This document shows, one piece after another, positions 1 to 5,796 of a stretch of 5,796 nucleotides of DNA (positions are counted from its first letter, which is position 1; each line of letters begins with the position of its first letter). This stretch comes from Verrucomicrobiota bacterium (GTDB lineage Bacteria > Verrucomicrobiota > Verrucomicrobiia > Limisphaerales > JAHEOI01). The position numbers were made by a program, and so were the translations under genes. The DNA lies in NCBI GenBank assembly GCA_018610125.1, contig JAHEOI010000227.1:1-5796 (forward strand). Direction: 5' to 3'. Under the pieces are notes generated by a model. That model searched no databases and was not told where the DNA came from. It worked only from the letters and a program-made list of their open reading frames with translations.

Positions 1-1079
1 GATCCAAGAAGCCCGAGTCACAACAGCGGCAACAGATGAATCAACAGGCCGCATTGACGCTGTCGTACGGGCTAACCTACGGCGACGCCCGCCGGATCCG
101 TCGCACCTATCCTGCGGTCGAGGAAATCTCACCGGCAAAGATCGTCAAAAAAGAAGTCCGTTTCACCGACCGCTCGCAAGAAGTGCGAGTGGTCGGCACC
201 ACTCCGAGCTGGTTCACGCTCGTAAAGCGAAAGGTGCTCGTCGGACGCGTGCTTAACCCCATCGACCAACGCAGACGGTCCGAGGTTTGCGTGATCACCG
301 AGCATCTGGCCCGTCAAGTAATGGGGGGGCAGCGTCCGGTCGGAAAGATTATCTTGATTGATAATCGGCCTTACGAGGTGGTGGGCGTGATTGCGAGTCA
401 ATCCAACGCCGGCAGTGGCGGTGTCCAGACACCGGATCAAGCAAACGACATTTACATTCCGCTCAGCACTGCCCGGGAACGCATCGGGGATATGCTCGTC
501 AAGCGAACCGGCGGCACGGTCAGTCGAGAGCATGTCGAGCTGCACCGGATAATCCTAAGCGTCGACAGCCGCCCCGCTGTCGAGCCCACCGCTACAGCCA
601 TTGGTCGGATGCTGAAGAAAAACCATGACAATGCCGACTACGCGATGTCGGTGCCGCTGACGTTGTTACGTCATGCCCGACAGACGCAGCGTATGTTTAA
701 CATTGTGCTCGGATCGATTGCAGGCATCAGTCTGCTGGTGGGTGGTATCGGCATCATGAATATCATGCTTGCCTCTGTTACCGAACGGACGCGCGAGATC
801 GGTGTCCGACGGGCAATCGGGGCTCGCCGATCGCAGATTGTCGGCCAGTTCCTGATCGAGACGACGGTCCTGTCGCTGGTCGGCGGACTCATCGGGGTCG
901 CCCTTGGCGTGCTGATCCCAACGGCGATCGAGCGATTCGCCGAGATGCCAACTCAAGTCACCGGTTGGTCCGTCATCCTGTCTCTTGGCATCAGTGCCTC
1001 GATCGGTATTATCTTCGGCCTTTACCCCGCTTATCGAGCAGCTTCGCTCGATCCAATGGTAGCGCTGCGACACGAATGA
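1..1079 (+). CDS. MacB/FtsX-type ABC transporter permease, 5' end missing
   Basis: Inner-membrane permease of the MacB class, which with an ATPase, an adaptor and an outer-membrane channel exports or mechanically drives substrates through the envelope. The frame is open to the left edge (first full codon at 3), so the ATG at 36 is internal; the first membrane helix lies outside. Numbering from that ATG, residues 1 to about 215 are the periplasmic MacB core domain, with the family-typical stretch GGQRPVGKIILIDNRPYEVV (97-116) and a later IPLSTA (141-146). Residues about 220-335 are the FtsX domain with three predicted helices (about 222-247, 272-297, 309-331), the signature GGIGIMNIMLASVTERTREI (236-255) followed by GVRRAIGARR, and the ending GLYPAYRAASLDPMVALRHE. 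The family is usually about 400 residues when the ATPase is separate. Whether an ATPase is fused upstream or encoded separately cannot be seen. The substrate is unknown; a lipoprotein-release or cell-division role is less likely given the MacB-like core. Confidence 0.93.
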   Translation, partial: SKKPESQQRQQMNQQAALTLSYGLTYGDARRIRRTYPAVEEISPAKIVKKEVRFTDRSQEVRVVGTTPSWFTLVKRKVLVGRVLNPIDQRRRSEVCVITEHLARQVMGGQRPVGKIILIDNRPYEVVGVIASQSNAGSGGVQTPDQANDIYIPLSTARERIGDMLVKRTGGTVSREHVELHRIILSVDSRPAVEPTATAIGRMLKKNHDNADYAMSVPLTLLRHARQTQRMFNIVLGSIAGISLLVGGIGIMNIMLASVTERTREIGVRRAIGARRSQIVGQFLIETTVLSLVGGLIGVALGVLIPTAIERFAEMPTQVTGWSVILSLGISASIGIIFGLYPAYRAASLDPMVALRHE

Positions 1080-1119
1080 GCGTGGACCAAGGTTTTCTGC
1101 TTGATCTCGAGACTTTTGC

Positions 1120-1148
1120 TTGATAGGAAAAAGGGACTCTGTGATAAG
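1120..1148 (+). promoter_or_regulatory. Possible sigma70-like promoter for the oxidoreductase gene
   Basis: TTGATA at 1120-1125 (5 of 6 to the -35 consensus) and GATAAG at 1143-1148 (4 of 6 to the -10 consensus) are 17 bases apart. Transcription would start near 1155, giving a leader of roughly 26 bases before the ATG at 1181. The match is weak and such pairs occur by chance; the 101-base gap after the permease gene at least leaves room for a separate promoter. No terminator hairpin with a T-run is visible in 1080-1180, so read-through from the permease gene is also possible. Confidence 0.28.
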
Positions 1149-1180
1149 TAACACTCGTCAAAAATAACCCGGCACTAACT

Positions 1181-2545
1181 ATGAGCTTCATGATCAATCG
1201 TCGCCGTTTCCTCCAAGGCGCATCGGCTTCTCTCGCCCTTTCGTCTCTGGGGTCCTATGGACTTGAGGTAACCAATAACAAGACTCGTCGCGTTGCCCTC
1301 ATTGGGAGCGGCTGGTATGGCAAGAGCGATGTCTTCCGCCTGATTCAGGTGGCCCCGGTCGAGGTCGTGGCGGTCTGTGATGTCGACAACCGGATGCTAT
1401 CGGACGCCGCCAAGCGGATCAGTGAGCGGCAGAAATCGGGTAATGTTCCTCGTCAATACAACGATTACCGAAAACTGCTGGCCAAGGAGGAGCTCGATAT
1501 CGTATTGATCGGAACACCGGATCACTGGCATGCGCTTCCCATGATCGAGGCGGTCAAGGCCGGACACGACGTCTATGTTCAAAAGCCGGTCAGCGTTGAT
1601 GTCGCCGAAGGGGAAGCGATGCTTGCGGCCGCCCGAAAACATGACCGCGTCGTACAAGTCGGAACTCAACGGAAGAGCACCCCTCATTTAATCGATGCCA
1701 AGAAAAATGTTGTCGATGCCGGTCTCCTCGGTAACGTGGGATACGCGGAAATCTGTTGCTACTATCACATGCGGGCCAATGGCAACCCCGACGTCAAGCC
1801 GGTCCCCGATTTCCTCGACTACCATATGTGGTCTGGTCCGGCGCCCTGGCGACCTTACGATAAGCTCCCTCATCGACGTTGGTGGCGTACCTTCCGCGAG
1901 TATGGCAACGGAATCGTGGGTGATATGTGCGTCCACATGCTTGATACAGTGCGATGGATGCTCGACCTGCGTTGGCCCAAGCGGATCAGCTCCACCGGCG
2001 GTATCTTTGTCCAAAAGGATGGCGAATCGAATATCTCCGACACCCAAACGGCGACCTTTGATTACGATAATCTCTCGGTAGTCTGGCAGCATCGCACCTG
2101 GGGCGATCCCGCCGACCCTGACTATCCATGGTCTCTAATCCTTTACGGTGATAAAGGGACCCTCAAGGCAAGCGTCATGCAGTATGACTTCATCCCTCAC
2201 GGCGACGGCGAGCGGATTCACAAGGATGTCGTTTACGAAAAGGAAAAATACCCCGAAGACCTTAAAGAAGAAGACATCGAGCTCCATGCGGCTCCCGCCA
2301 ATCGTCGTCACATGCTCGATTTCCTTGCGGCTGTGGACTCGCGCGGTCGCCCTATCGCCGACATTGAAGAAGGCCACATTTCATCCGCCAGTTGCATCCT
2401 GGCCAATCTCTCAATGGACCTCGGTGGGCGCAGCATTGTTTATGATCCGGAAAAACGGGTCGTAATCGGCGATGACGAGGCCACAGACCGTCTCTTAAGA
2501 GCGTATCGCGAGCCTTGGCAGCACCCCACCCCAAAAACGTTGTGA
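1181..2545 (+). CDS. Tat-exported Gfo/Idh/MocA family oxidoreductase
   Basis: Predicted NAD(P)-dependent oxidoreductase acting on a sugar, inositol or related polyol, exported folded by the Tat system. The 454-residue length fits exported members of the family. Residues 7-12 (RRRFLQ) match the twin-arginine consensus and a short hydrophobic stretch follows to about 25; no clear AxA cleavage site is seen. The Rossmann nucleotide-binding domain spans about 36-160, with the glycine loop GSGWYG (42-47) and the acidic end of the second strand CDVD (66-69). The catalytic-lysine motif is QKP (134-136) rather than EKP. The C-terminal substrate domain carries GDMCVHMLD (247-255); D248 and H252 have the four-residue spacing of the catalytic Asp/His pair of inositol dehydrogenase. 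The start at 1181 is the first in-frame ATG after the spacer; an ATG at 1190 would keep the Tat motif. Neither has a clear Shine-Dalgarno site. Substrate and reaction direction cannot be read from the sequence; exported relatives may hold the cofactor tightly, as glucose-fructose oxidoreductase does. Confidence 0.94.
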   Translation: MSFMINRRRFLQGASASLALSSLGSYGLEVTNNKTRRVALIGSGWYGKSDVFRLIQVAPVEVVAVCDVDNRMLSDAAKRISERQKSGNVPRQYNDYRKLLAKEELDIVLIGTPDHWHALPMIEAVKAGHDVYVQKPVSVDVAEGEAMLAAARKHDRVVQVGTQRKSTPHLIDAKKNVVDAGLLGNVGYAEICCYYHMRANGNPDVKPVPDFLDYHMWSGPAPWRPYDKLPHRRWWRTFREYGNGIVGDMCVHMLDTVRWMLDLRWPKRISSTGGIFVQKDGESNISDTQTATFDYDNLSVVWQHRTWGDPADPDYPWSLILYGDKGTLKASVMQYDFIPHGDGERIHKDVVYEKEKYPEDLKEEDIELHAAPANRRHMLDFLAAVDSRGRPIADIEEGHISSASCILANLSMDLGGRSIVYDPEKRVVIGDDEATDRLLRAYREPWQHPTPKTL

Positions 2546-2677
2546 TCTTGTATTGTTAAGACGGTTCGGCCTCCCTGCTAACCGAGCGTATTCTGCGGTC
2601 ATGAAGCCCTCTTGAAAGCCCGTGCCGGCGATTAAACCGGCTGGTATATGTTCGTTGTAACCACTCATTAGTCGCCG

Positions 2678-2688
2678 TCGTTTAACGA
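2678..2688. repeat. 11-base palindrome, possible operator
   Basis: TCGTT and AACGA flank a single central T, forming a perfect palindrome. A further TTCGTT lies upstream at 2651-2656 and is an inverted match to AACGAA at 2684-2689. The cluster sits 85-125 bases before the -10 candidate of the efflux operon, where a regulator could bind. No dedicated regulator gene is in the window. Arms this short are common by chance. Confidence 0.22.
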
Positions 2689-2746
2689 AAGATGAAAGTC
2701 AACGAGTCGGGGCATTCAGCGGGGTCGATCATGGTTGGGTTTTGCC

Positions 2747-2780
2747 TTGACCGACTGCCGACTGATGGTGCTGCTATATT
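2747..2780 (+). promoter_or_regulatory. Candidate promoter of the RND efflux operon (extended -10)
   Basis: TGCTATATT at 2772-2780 is an extended -10 element: TATATT matches TATAAT at 5 of 6 positions and is preceded by TG plus one base. The nearest -35-like box, TTGACC at 2747-2752, is 22 bases away, too far for ordinary sigma70 use, so the promoter may rely on the extended -10 or on an activator. Transcription would begin near 2787, leaving a leader of about 65 bases to the GTG at 2853. This argues against translation starting at the TTG at 2787. Confidence 0.4.
2751..2764 (+). repeat. Perfect tandem duplication of the heptamer CCGACTG
   Basis: Two exact copies of CCGACTG stand head to tail at 2751-2757 and 2758-2764. 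They lie between a TTGACC box (2747-2752) and the TATATT box at 2775-2780. The copies lengthen the gap between those boxes to 22 bases; with one copy it would be 15. They may be a slippage duplication or a direct-repeat binding site. Confidence 0.6.
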
Positions 2781-2842
2781 GGGTGGTTGCGTGAGCGGAC
2801 TAGGCTCGAAAGCCAATTGCCAAATGGTTTCCGTATAACGGT

Positions 2843-2847
2843 AGGAG
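2843..2847 (+). promoter_or_regulatory. Shine-Dalgarno AGGAG deciding the channel gene start
   Basis: AGGAG ends 5 bases before the GTG at 2853 and only 2 bases before the adjacent GTG at 2850. The spacing favours 2853. No comparable site precedes the TTG at 2787. Confidence 0.6.
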
Positions 2848-2852
2848 CAGTG

Positions 2853-4313
2853 GTGTTCGAAGTACGACGGGATCATAAAGCTTATTGGACCGGCCGTTTC
2901 CTCTACGGGGCATGCTCGTGCGTCTCGGCGTTAATCAGTATCGCGTTAACCGGCTGCGCCGTCCATCAAACCGGGCACGAGAAGCCGGTGGAACCGCCAG
3001 GGCAATTCAGTGTCAATGGGTCCACTCCGATTCCGGACCGGTGGTGGCAAGCCTTTGAGGATCCGACGCTGAACCGTCTCCAGGTCCAGGCCATTCGAGG
3101 CAATTTCGACCTCAAGGCGGCCCGCGATCGCCTCGAGGCGGCAAGGGCGGTCGTGGATCGGGAGACCGCGTTCCAATTCCCGGTGCTGGACCTCTCTGCG
3201 AGCGCCGAGCGGGTGGAGCGCGAATCCAACGACTTCGAAGGAACAGATCAATTTACAGGAACGCTGGCGGCCGGGTATGAAGTCGATCTCTGGAAGCGGA
3301 TTGATTCGGCCGTCAAGCGGGCCGAGCTTGAGAAAACGGCCGTTCGCAACGACCTGGAGGCCGCCGCCATCACCCTGACCGCCAACATTGCCTCCACATG
3401 GTATGAACTTGTTCAACAACGCGGCCAGCGAGCCATCCTGAAAAAACAGATTGAAACCAACGAAAATGTCCTCAAGATCATTCGGAAACGCTTCGGCAAA
3501 GGGCTCGTCCGGGCTTCCGACGTATTGCGACAAGAGCGTCTGCTTGAATCGACACACGAGCAATTGGAACGAGTTCGATCGATCATTGAGATCTTAAAGC
3601 ACCAACTGGCCGTTCTACTCGGCCATTCGCCCACCGAATCGATTCAGGCCAAAGGCAGTCAGCTTCCGAAGATCCCTCCAATACCGGATACCGGGCTGCC
3701 ATCGGAATTGGTGCATCGTCGCCCGGACGTGCGTTCCGCATTTTACCGGCTACGAGCCGCCGACCGCACCGTGGCCATCGCCATCGCCGATCGTTATCCC
3801 CAATTGACGTTGAGTGCGAGCGGGTCGGTCTCCGACGAGGAAGTGACAAGCATCTTTGATGATTGGGCCAGAAGTATCGCGGCCGACCTGACAGCCCCCT
3901 TGGTCGATTTCGGGGAGCGCAAGGCCGAAGTCCAGCGAACGAAATCGGTCAAGCAACAACGGATTCACCAGTACGGGCAAACTGTTCTCACCGCGTTCCG
4001 TGAAGTCGAAGATACCCTGAGTCAGGAAGGCCATCAGAAGAAACAGATCAAGCGAATCAACAACCAGCTCAACCTGGCGCAGCGTACCTTCCAGCGACTG
4101 CGTCGGCAGTACCTCAATGGCGACATCAGCTACATTGATGTCCTCGATGCCTTAACTCGGGAACAACAATTACGTCGTGACTTGCTTCAGGCTCGATTTC
4201 GCCTGATCGATAATCGCATCGCACTTTATCGCGCCCTGGCAGGCGGATGGGACGGAATCGTCAAGCCGTCACCAAAAAACGAGATTGGCTCCACGTCAAC
4301 AGTTGCGAAATGA
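2853..4313 (+). CDS. RND efflux outer-membrane channel lipoprotein (TolC/NodT/OprM type)
   Basis: Outer-membrane exit duct of a tripartite exporter, expected to trimerise into a barrel plus long periplasmic alpha-helical tunnel. Starting at the GTG at 2853 gives 486 residues, near the family norm of 450-500. The frame is open back to a TTG at 2787 (508 residues), but that adds a 22-residue extension ahead of the signal peptide. The signal ends in the lipobox LTGC with the cysteine at residue 35 (codon 2955-2957); Ala follows it, compatible with outer-membrane sorting. Two OEP repeats follow, roughly residues 65-255 and 280-465. Family landmarks are WWQAFEDPTL (64-73), YEVDLWKR (142-149), LPSELVHRRPDVR (about 282-293), YPQLTLSAS (315-323), FREVEDTL (382-389) and the closing ISYIDVLDA and LYRALAGGW (458-466). 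It is first in the operon with the adaptor 4 bases downstream. Substrates (drugs, metals, solvents or metabolites) cannot be inferred. Confidence 0.94.
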   Translation: MFEVRRDHKAYWTGRFLYGACSCVSALISIALTGCAVHQTGHEKPVEPPGQFSVNGSTPIPDRWWQAFEDPTLNRLQVQAIRGNFDLKAARDRLEAARAVVDRETAFQFPVLDLSASAERVERESNDFEGTDQFTGTLAAGYEVDLWKRIDSAVKRAELEKTAVRNDLEAAAITLTANIASTWYELVQQRGQRAILKKQIETNENVLKIIRKRFGKGLVRASDVLRQERLLESTHEQLERVRSIIEILKHQLAVLLGHSPTESIQAKGSQLPKIPPIPDTGLPSELVHRRPDVRSAFYRLRAADRTVAIAIADRYPQLTLSASGSVSDEEVTSIFDDWARSIAADLTAPLVDFGERKAEVQRTKSVKQQRIHQYGQTVLTAFREVEDTLSQEGHQKKQIKRINNQLNLAQRTFQRLRRQYLNGDISYIDVLDALTREQQLRRDLLQARFRLIDNRIALYRALAGGWDGIVKPSPKNEIGSTSTVAK

Positions 4314-4317
4314 TGCC

Positions 4318-5670
4318 ATGAATGAATCCACGCCACCGTCAGACAATCGGGCTAACATTCGGGGCTTAGGCGAGCCGGAGTCAGGCAGCGCTGCCGAAAC
4401 GGCAAGCCCCGGTCACACCCAGGATTCAACCAAAACGCCGCGCAAGTTCGGGGCCCTTGGGACCGGACTCCTCGCCCTCTTGATCGCCGGCCTTGGAATC
4501 TTACTGGGGTTCTGGTTCAACTGGTCTGAGCAACAATCCAAAAAAGGAGCCGCCGAAGAGAAATCAGCCAGGTTGGTTGACACGGTCAAGGTACAGCGAA
4601 AGACTGCCCGCGTGAGGGTCCGCGGGATGGGAACCGTCGTCCCGGCTCGGGAAGTGATCATTCGCCCGCGTGTCTCCGGGAAAATTGTCCGACAGAGCGA
4701 GCAATTCGTCCCGGGCGGACGGTTTAAGGAAGGGGAACTGATGGTCCAGCTTGACCGGACGGACTATCGTCAAACCCTCCGCCAACGCGAAAGCGACCTC
4801 GCACAGGCAAAAGCCAACCTTGAGATCCGTGAAGGGGACCAAGCGGTGGCCCGCGAAGATCTGAAGCTTCTCGAAGGCGACATTACGGGAGGCAACCGGG
4901 ATCTCATCCTTCGCGAGCCCCAAGTCAACCAGGCCAAAGCGGCCGTCAAGTCGGCTAACGCCGCTCTCAAGCAGGCCCAAACCGACCTCAAGCGGGCCCG
5001 TATTGCGGCCCCATTTGACGGCCACATTGTTAGCCGTTCCGCCTCGAAAGGCAGCAATGTCTCTCAAGGTGAACAGTTGGCCACCTTTGTCGGATCGGAT
5101 CGCTACTGGATCAATGTCGCTATCCCGGTCGCCCACCTGCGTTGGATCGAGATCCCGAACAATCCCAACGAGAAGGGAAGCCCGGTGCGAGTCACCAACG
5201 AGACCGCGTGGGGCGAGGACGCCTATCGCGAAGGCTATGTCCGTCAGCTCATCGGCCGGCTCGAGAATGGCAGCCGGATGGCCCAATTAATGGTCGCCGT
5301 GCCGGATCCACTGGCAGAGCATTCCGACCACAACAATAAACCCTCGCTATTGTTGGGCTCCGTGGTCGACACGCTTTGCCGTGGTGAAACAATGCGAGAC
5401 ATCGTGACGATTGACCCGGCTTATCTTCGCCAAAACGATACCGTCTGGGTCATGAATGATTCAAACCGCCTCGAGATCCGCTCCGTCTCTGTCGCATTTG
5501 AAGGGAAAGAGAATGCCTATATCGAATCCGGTCTTGAGGACGGAGATCGCGTGATCATGACCAACGTTTCCTCCCCGGTGGAAGGCATGCTGCTCCGGAC
5601 GGCCGACAAACGGAACAGCTCGTCACCGAACGACAATTCCAAGAACGAAGGGGGCGCCGGCGATGCCTGA
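4318..5670 (+). CDS. RND efflux periplasmic adaptor (membrane fusion protein, HlyD/AcrA type)
   Basis: Adaptor linking the inner-membrane RND pump to the outer-membrane channel. The ATG at 4318, 4 bases after the channel gene's stop, gives 450 residues; a TTG at 4285 would add 11 residues inside the previous gene and has no better ribosome site. Residues 1-44 are a Ser/Pro/Gly/Thr-rich segment predicted cytoplasmic, followed by a basic KTPRK and one membrane helix at about 48-69. Then come the first lipoyl half (about 113-146, with IRPRVSGKIV), an alpha-helical hairpin (about 147-227), the second lipoyl half (about 226-257, with APFDGHIVSRSASKGSNVSQ), a beta-barrel region and a membrane-proximal domain ending near 430. 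The tail is Asn/Ser/Gly-rich. Anchoring is by a helix, not a lipobox. The gene overlaps the pump gene by 8 bases, suggesting coupled translation. Family and role are clear; the substrate is not. Confidence 0.93.
   Translation: MNESTPPSDNRANIRGLGEPESGSAAETASPGHTQDSTKTPRKFGALGTGLLALLIAGLGILLGFWFNWSEQQSKKGAAEEKSARLVDTVKVQRKTARVRVRGMGTVVPAREVIIRPRVSGKIVRQSEQFVPGGRFKEGELMVQLDRTDYRQTLRQRESDLAQAKANLEIREGDQAVAREDLKLLEGDITGGNRDLILREPQVNQAKAAVKSANAALKQAQTDLKRARIAAPFDGHIVSRSASKGSNVSQGEQLATFVGSDRYWINVAIPVAHLRWIEIPNNPNEKGSPVRVTNETAWGEDAYREGYVRQLIGRLENGSRMAQLMVAVPDPLAEHSDHNNKPSLLLGSVVDTLCRGETMRDIVTIDPAYLRQNDTVWVMNDSNRLEIRSVSVAFEGKENAYIESGLEDGDRVIMTNVSSPVEGMLLRTADKRNSSSPNDNSKNEGGAGDA
5648..5654 (+). promoter_or_regulatory. 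Shine-Dalgarno for the RND pump gene
   Basis: The purine run AAGGGGG lies inside the end of the adaptor gene and ends 8 bases before the ATG at 5663. It supports that start and reinitiation by ribosomes finishing the adaptor at 5670. Confidence 0.55.
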
Positions 5671-5796
5671 AGCCACATCGGACATTTCCAAGACTGATCA
5701 TCTTAAGGGCCCAATTGCCTGGATGGCCCGAAACGGGGTCGCCGCCAACCTCTTGATGGTCATTCTCATCGTCGGCGGTATCGGGATGTCGCTTCA
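5663..5796 (+). CDS. RND efflux pump inner-membrane permease, N-terminal fragment
   Basis: Start of the proton-driven pump of the tripartite exporter. Forty-four full codons are visible before the window ends. The N-terminal 15 residues are polar, then GPIAWMARNGVAANLLMVIL (16-35) and IVGGIGMSL lead into the first membrane helix, matching the short amphipathic start and helix 1 of AcrB/HAE-type pumps, where an MARNPVAANLLM-like sequence is common. The ATG overlaps the adaptor stop by 8 bases in a different frame. Full pumps of this family are about 1,000-1,100 residues, so more than 95% lies outside. Catalytic aspartates and the substrate class (hydrophobic drugs versus metals) cannot be checked here. 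Confidence 0.9.
   Translation, partial: MPEATSDISKTDHLKGPIAWMARNGVAANLLMVILIVGGIGMSL

Larger units (their letters stand above)
2546..2852. other. Intergenic region ahead of the efflux operon
   Basis: These 307 bases separate the oxidoreductase gene from the preferred start of the channel gene. Two weak stem-loops follow the oxidoreductase stop: CGGTT/AACCG (2562-2566 with 2580-2584) and GCCGG/CCGGC (2624-2628 with 2637-2641). Neither has a following T-run, so no intrinsic terminator is called. Further right lie an 11-base palindrome, a tandem heptamer and an extended -10 box, listed separately. No tRNA or recognisable structured RNA was noticed. The only + strand reading frame of note, 2692-2838, is judged unlikely to be a gene. 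Confidence 0.6.

Noticed and set aside
36..38. ATG at 36 as the true start of the ABC permease
   Set aside because: The frame is open upstream to the window edge, and a start here would leave out the first membrane helix and the start of the periplasmic domain that the family requires.
323..329. Run of seven G in the ABC permease gene, a possible slippage or frameshift site
   Set aside because: The reading frame continues normally through it and encodes the family-typical GGQRPVGK stretch, so there is no sign of a shift. One short run is not evidence of phase variation.
1099..1124. Direct repeat GCTTGAT (1099-1105 and 1118-1124) and palindrome TCTCGAGA (1105-1112) after the permease gene
   Set aside because: The elements are short and expected by chance; there is no terminator-like T-run and no link to a known site.
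2624..2641. GCCGG/CCGGC stem-loop as a terminator for the oxidoreductase gene
   Set aside because: The stem is only five pairs with an eight-base loop, and the following bases are not a T-run.
2692..2838. A 48-codon + strand reading frame starting MKVNESGHSAGS, ending just before the AGGAG of the channel gene
   Set aside because: There is no properly spaced ribosome site, the product resembles nothing I recognise, and the frame runs across the candidate promoter. Its position would suit a leader peptide, but nothing else supports that.
2682..2876. A 64-residue minus strand frame over the intergenic region
   Set aside because: It overlaps the promoter and the signal peptide region of the channel gene, has no recognisable motif, and its composition looks random.
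2946..3563. A 205-residue minus strand open frame inside the channel gene
   Set aside because: It is antisense to a well-supported OEP repeat with no recognisable motif, so a by-product of codon bias.
4564..5286. A 240-residue minus strand open frame inside the adaptor gene
   Set aside because: The + strand gene here is a clear family match along its whole length. Long antisense frames are expected in GC-rich coding sequence, and this one shows no domain.

Overview
The window reads as a bacterial chromosome segment with moderate-to-high GC (estimated by eye, not computed). All genes are on the + strand. It holds four large coding regions and the first codons of a fifth. The organism is probably a member of the Planctomycetota or a relative in the PVC group. 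The reasons are the Tat-exported Gfo/Idh/MocA oxidoreductase, a type greatly expanded in those bacteria, the weak or absent Shine-Dalgarno sites at several starts, and the style of the efflux proteins. This placement is inference from protein style; no marker gene is present.

Layout. Positions 1-1079 are the 3' part of a MacB/FtsX-type ABC transporter permease whose start lies before the window. Positions 1080-1180 are a short spacer with a weak sigma70-like promoter candidate. Positions 1181-2545 encode a 454-residue oxidoreductase with a twin-arginine signal. Positions 2546-2852 are an intergenic region with no convincing terminator; it has a short palindrome, a tandem heptamer duplication and an extended -10 box just ahead of the next operon. 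Positions 2853-4313, 4318-5670 and 5663 onward form a compact operon for a tripartite RND exporter: an outer-membrane lipoprotein channel of the TolC/NodT type, a periplasmic adaptor (membrane fusion protein), and the inner-membrane RND pump, of which only 44 codons are visible.

How the genes work together. The last three genes would make one envelope-spanning pump. They are separated by 4 bases and then overlap by 8, which suggests coupled translation. The MacB-type permease upstream belongs to a different, ATP-driven exporter class that also needs an adaptor and an outer-membrane channel, so the channel encoded here could in principle serve both; that is a guess from position. The oxidoreductase between them has no obvious mechanistic link to efflux and probably sits in its own transcription unit.

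I found no clear sign of an undescribed system, and no RNA gene, CRISPR array, insertion sequence or other mobile element. The points most worth a second look are the regulatory region at about 2650-2853, the start choice for the channel lipoprotein, the long low-complexity N-terminus and hairpin-tip variant of the adaptor, and the neighbourhood of the exported oxidoreductase.
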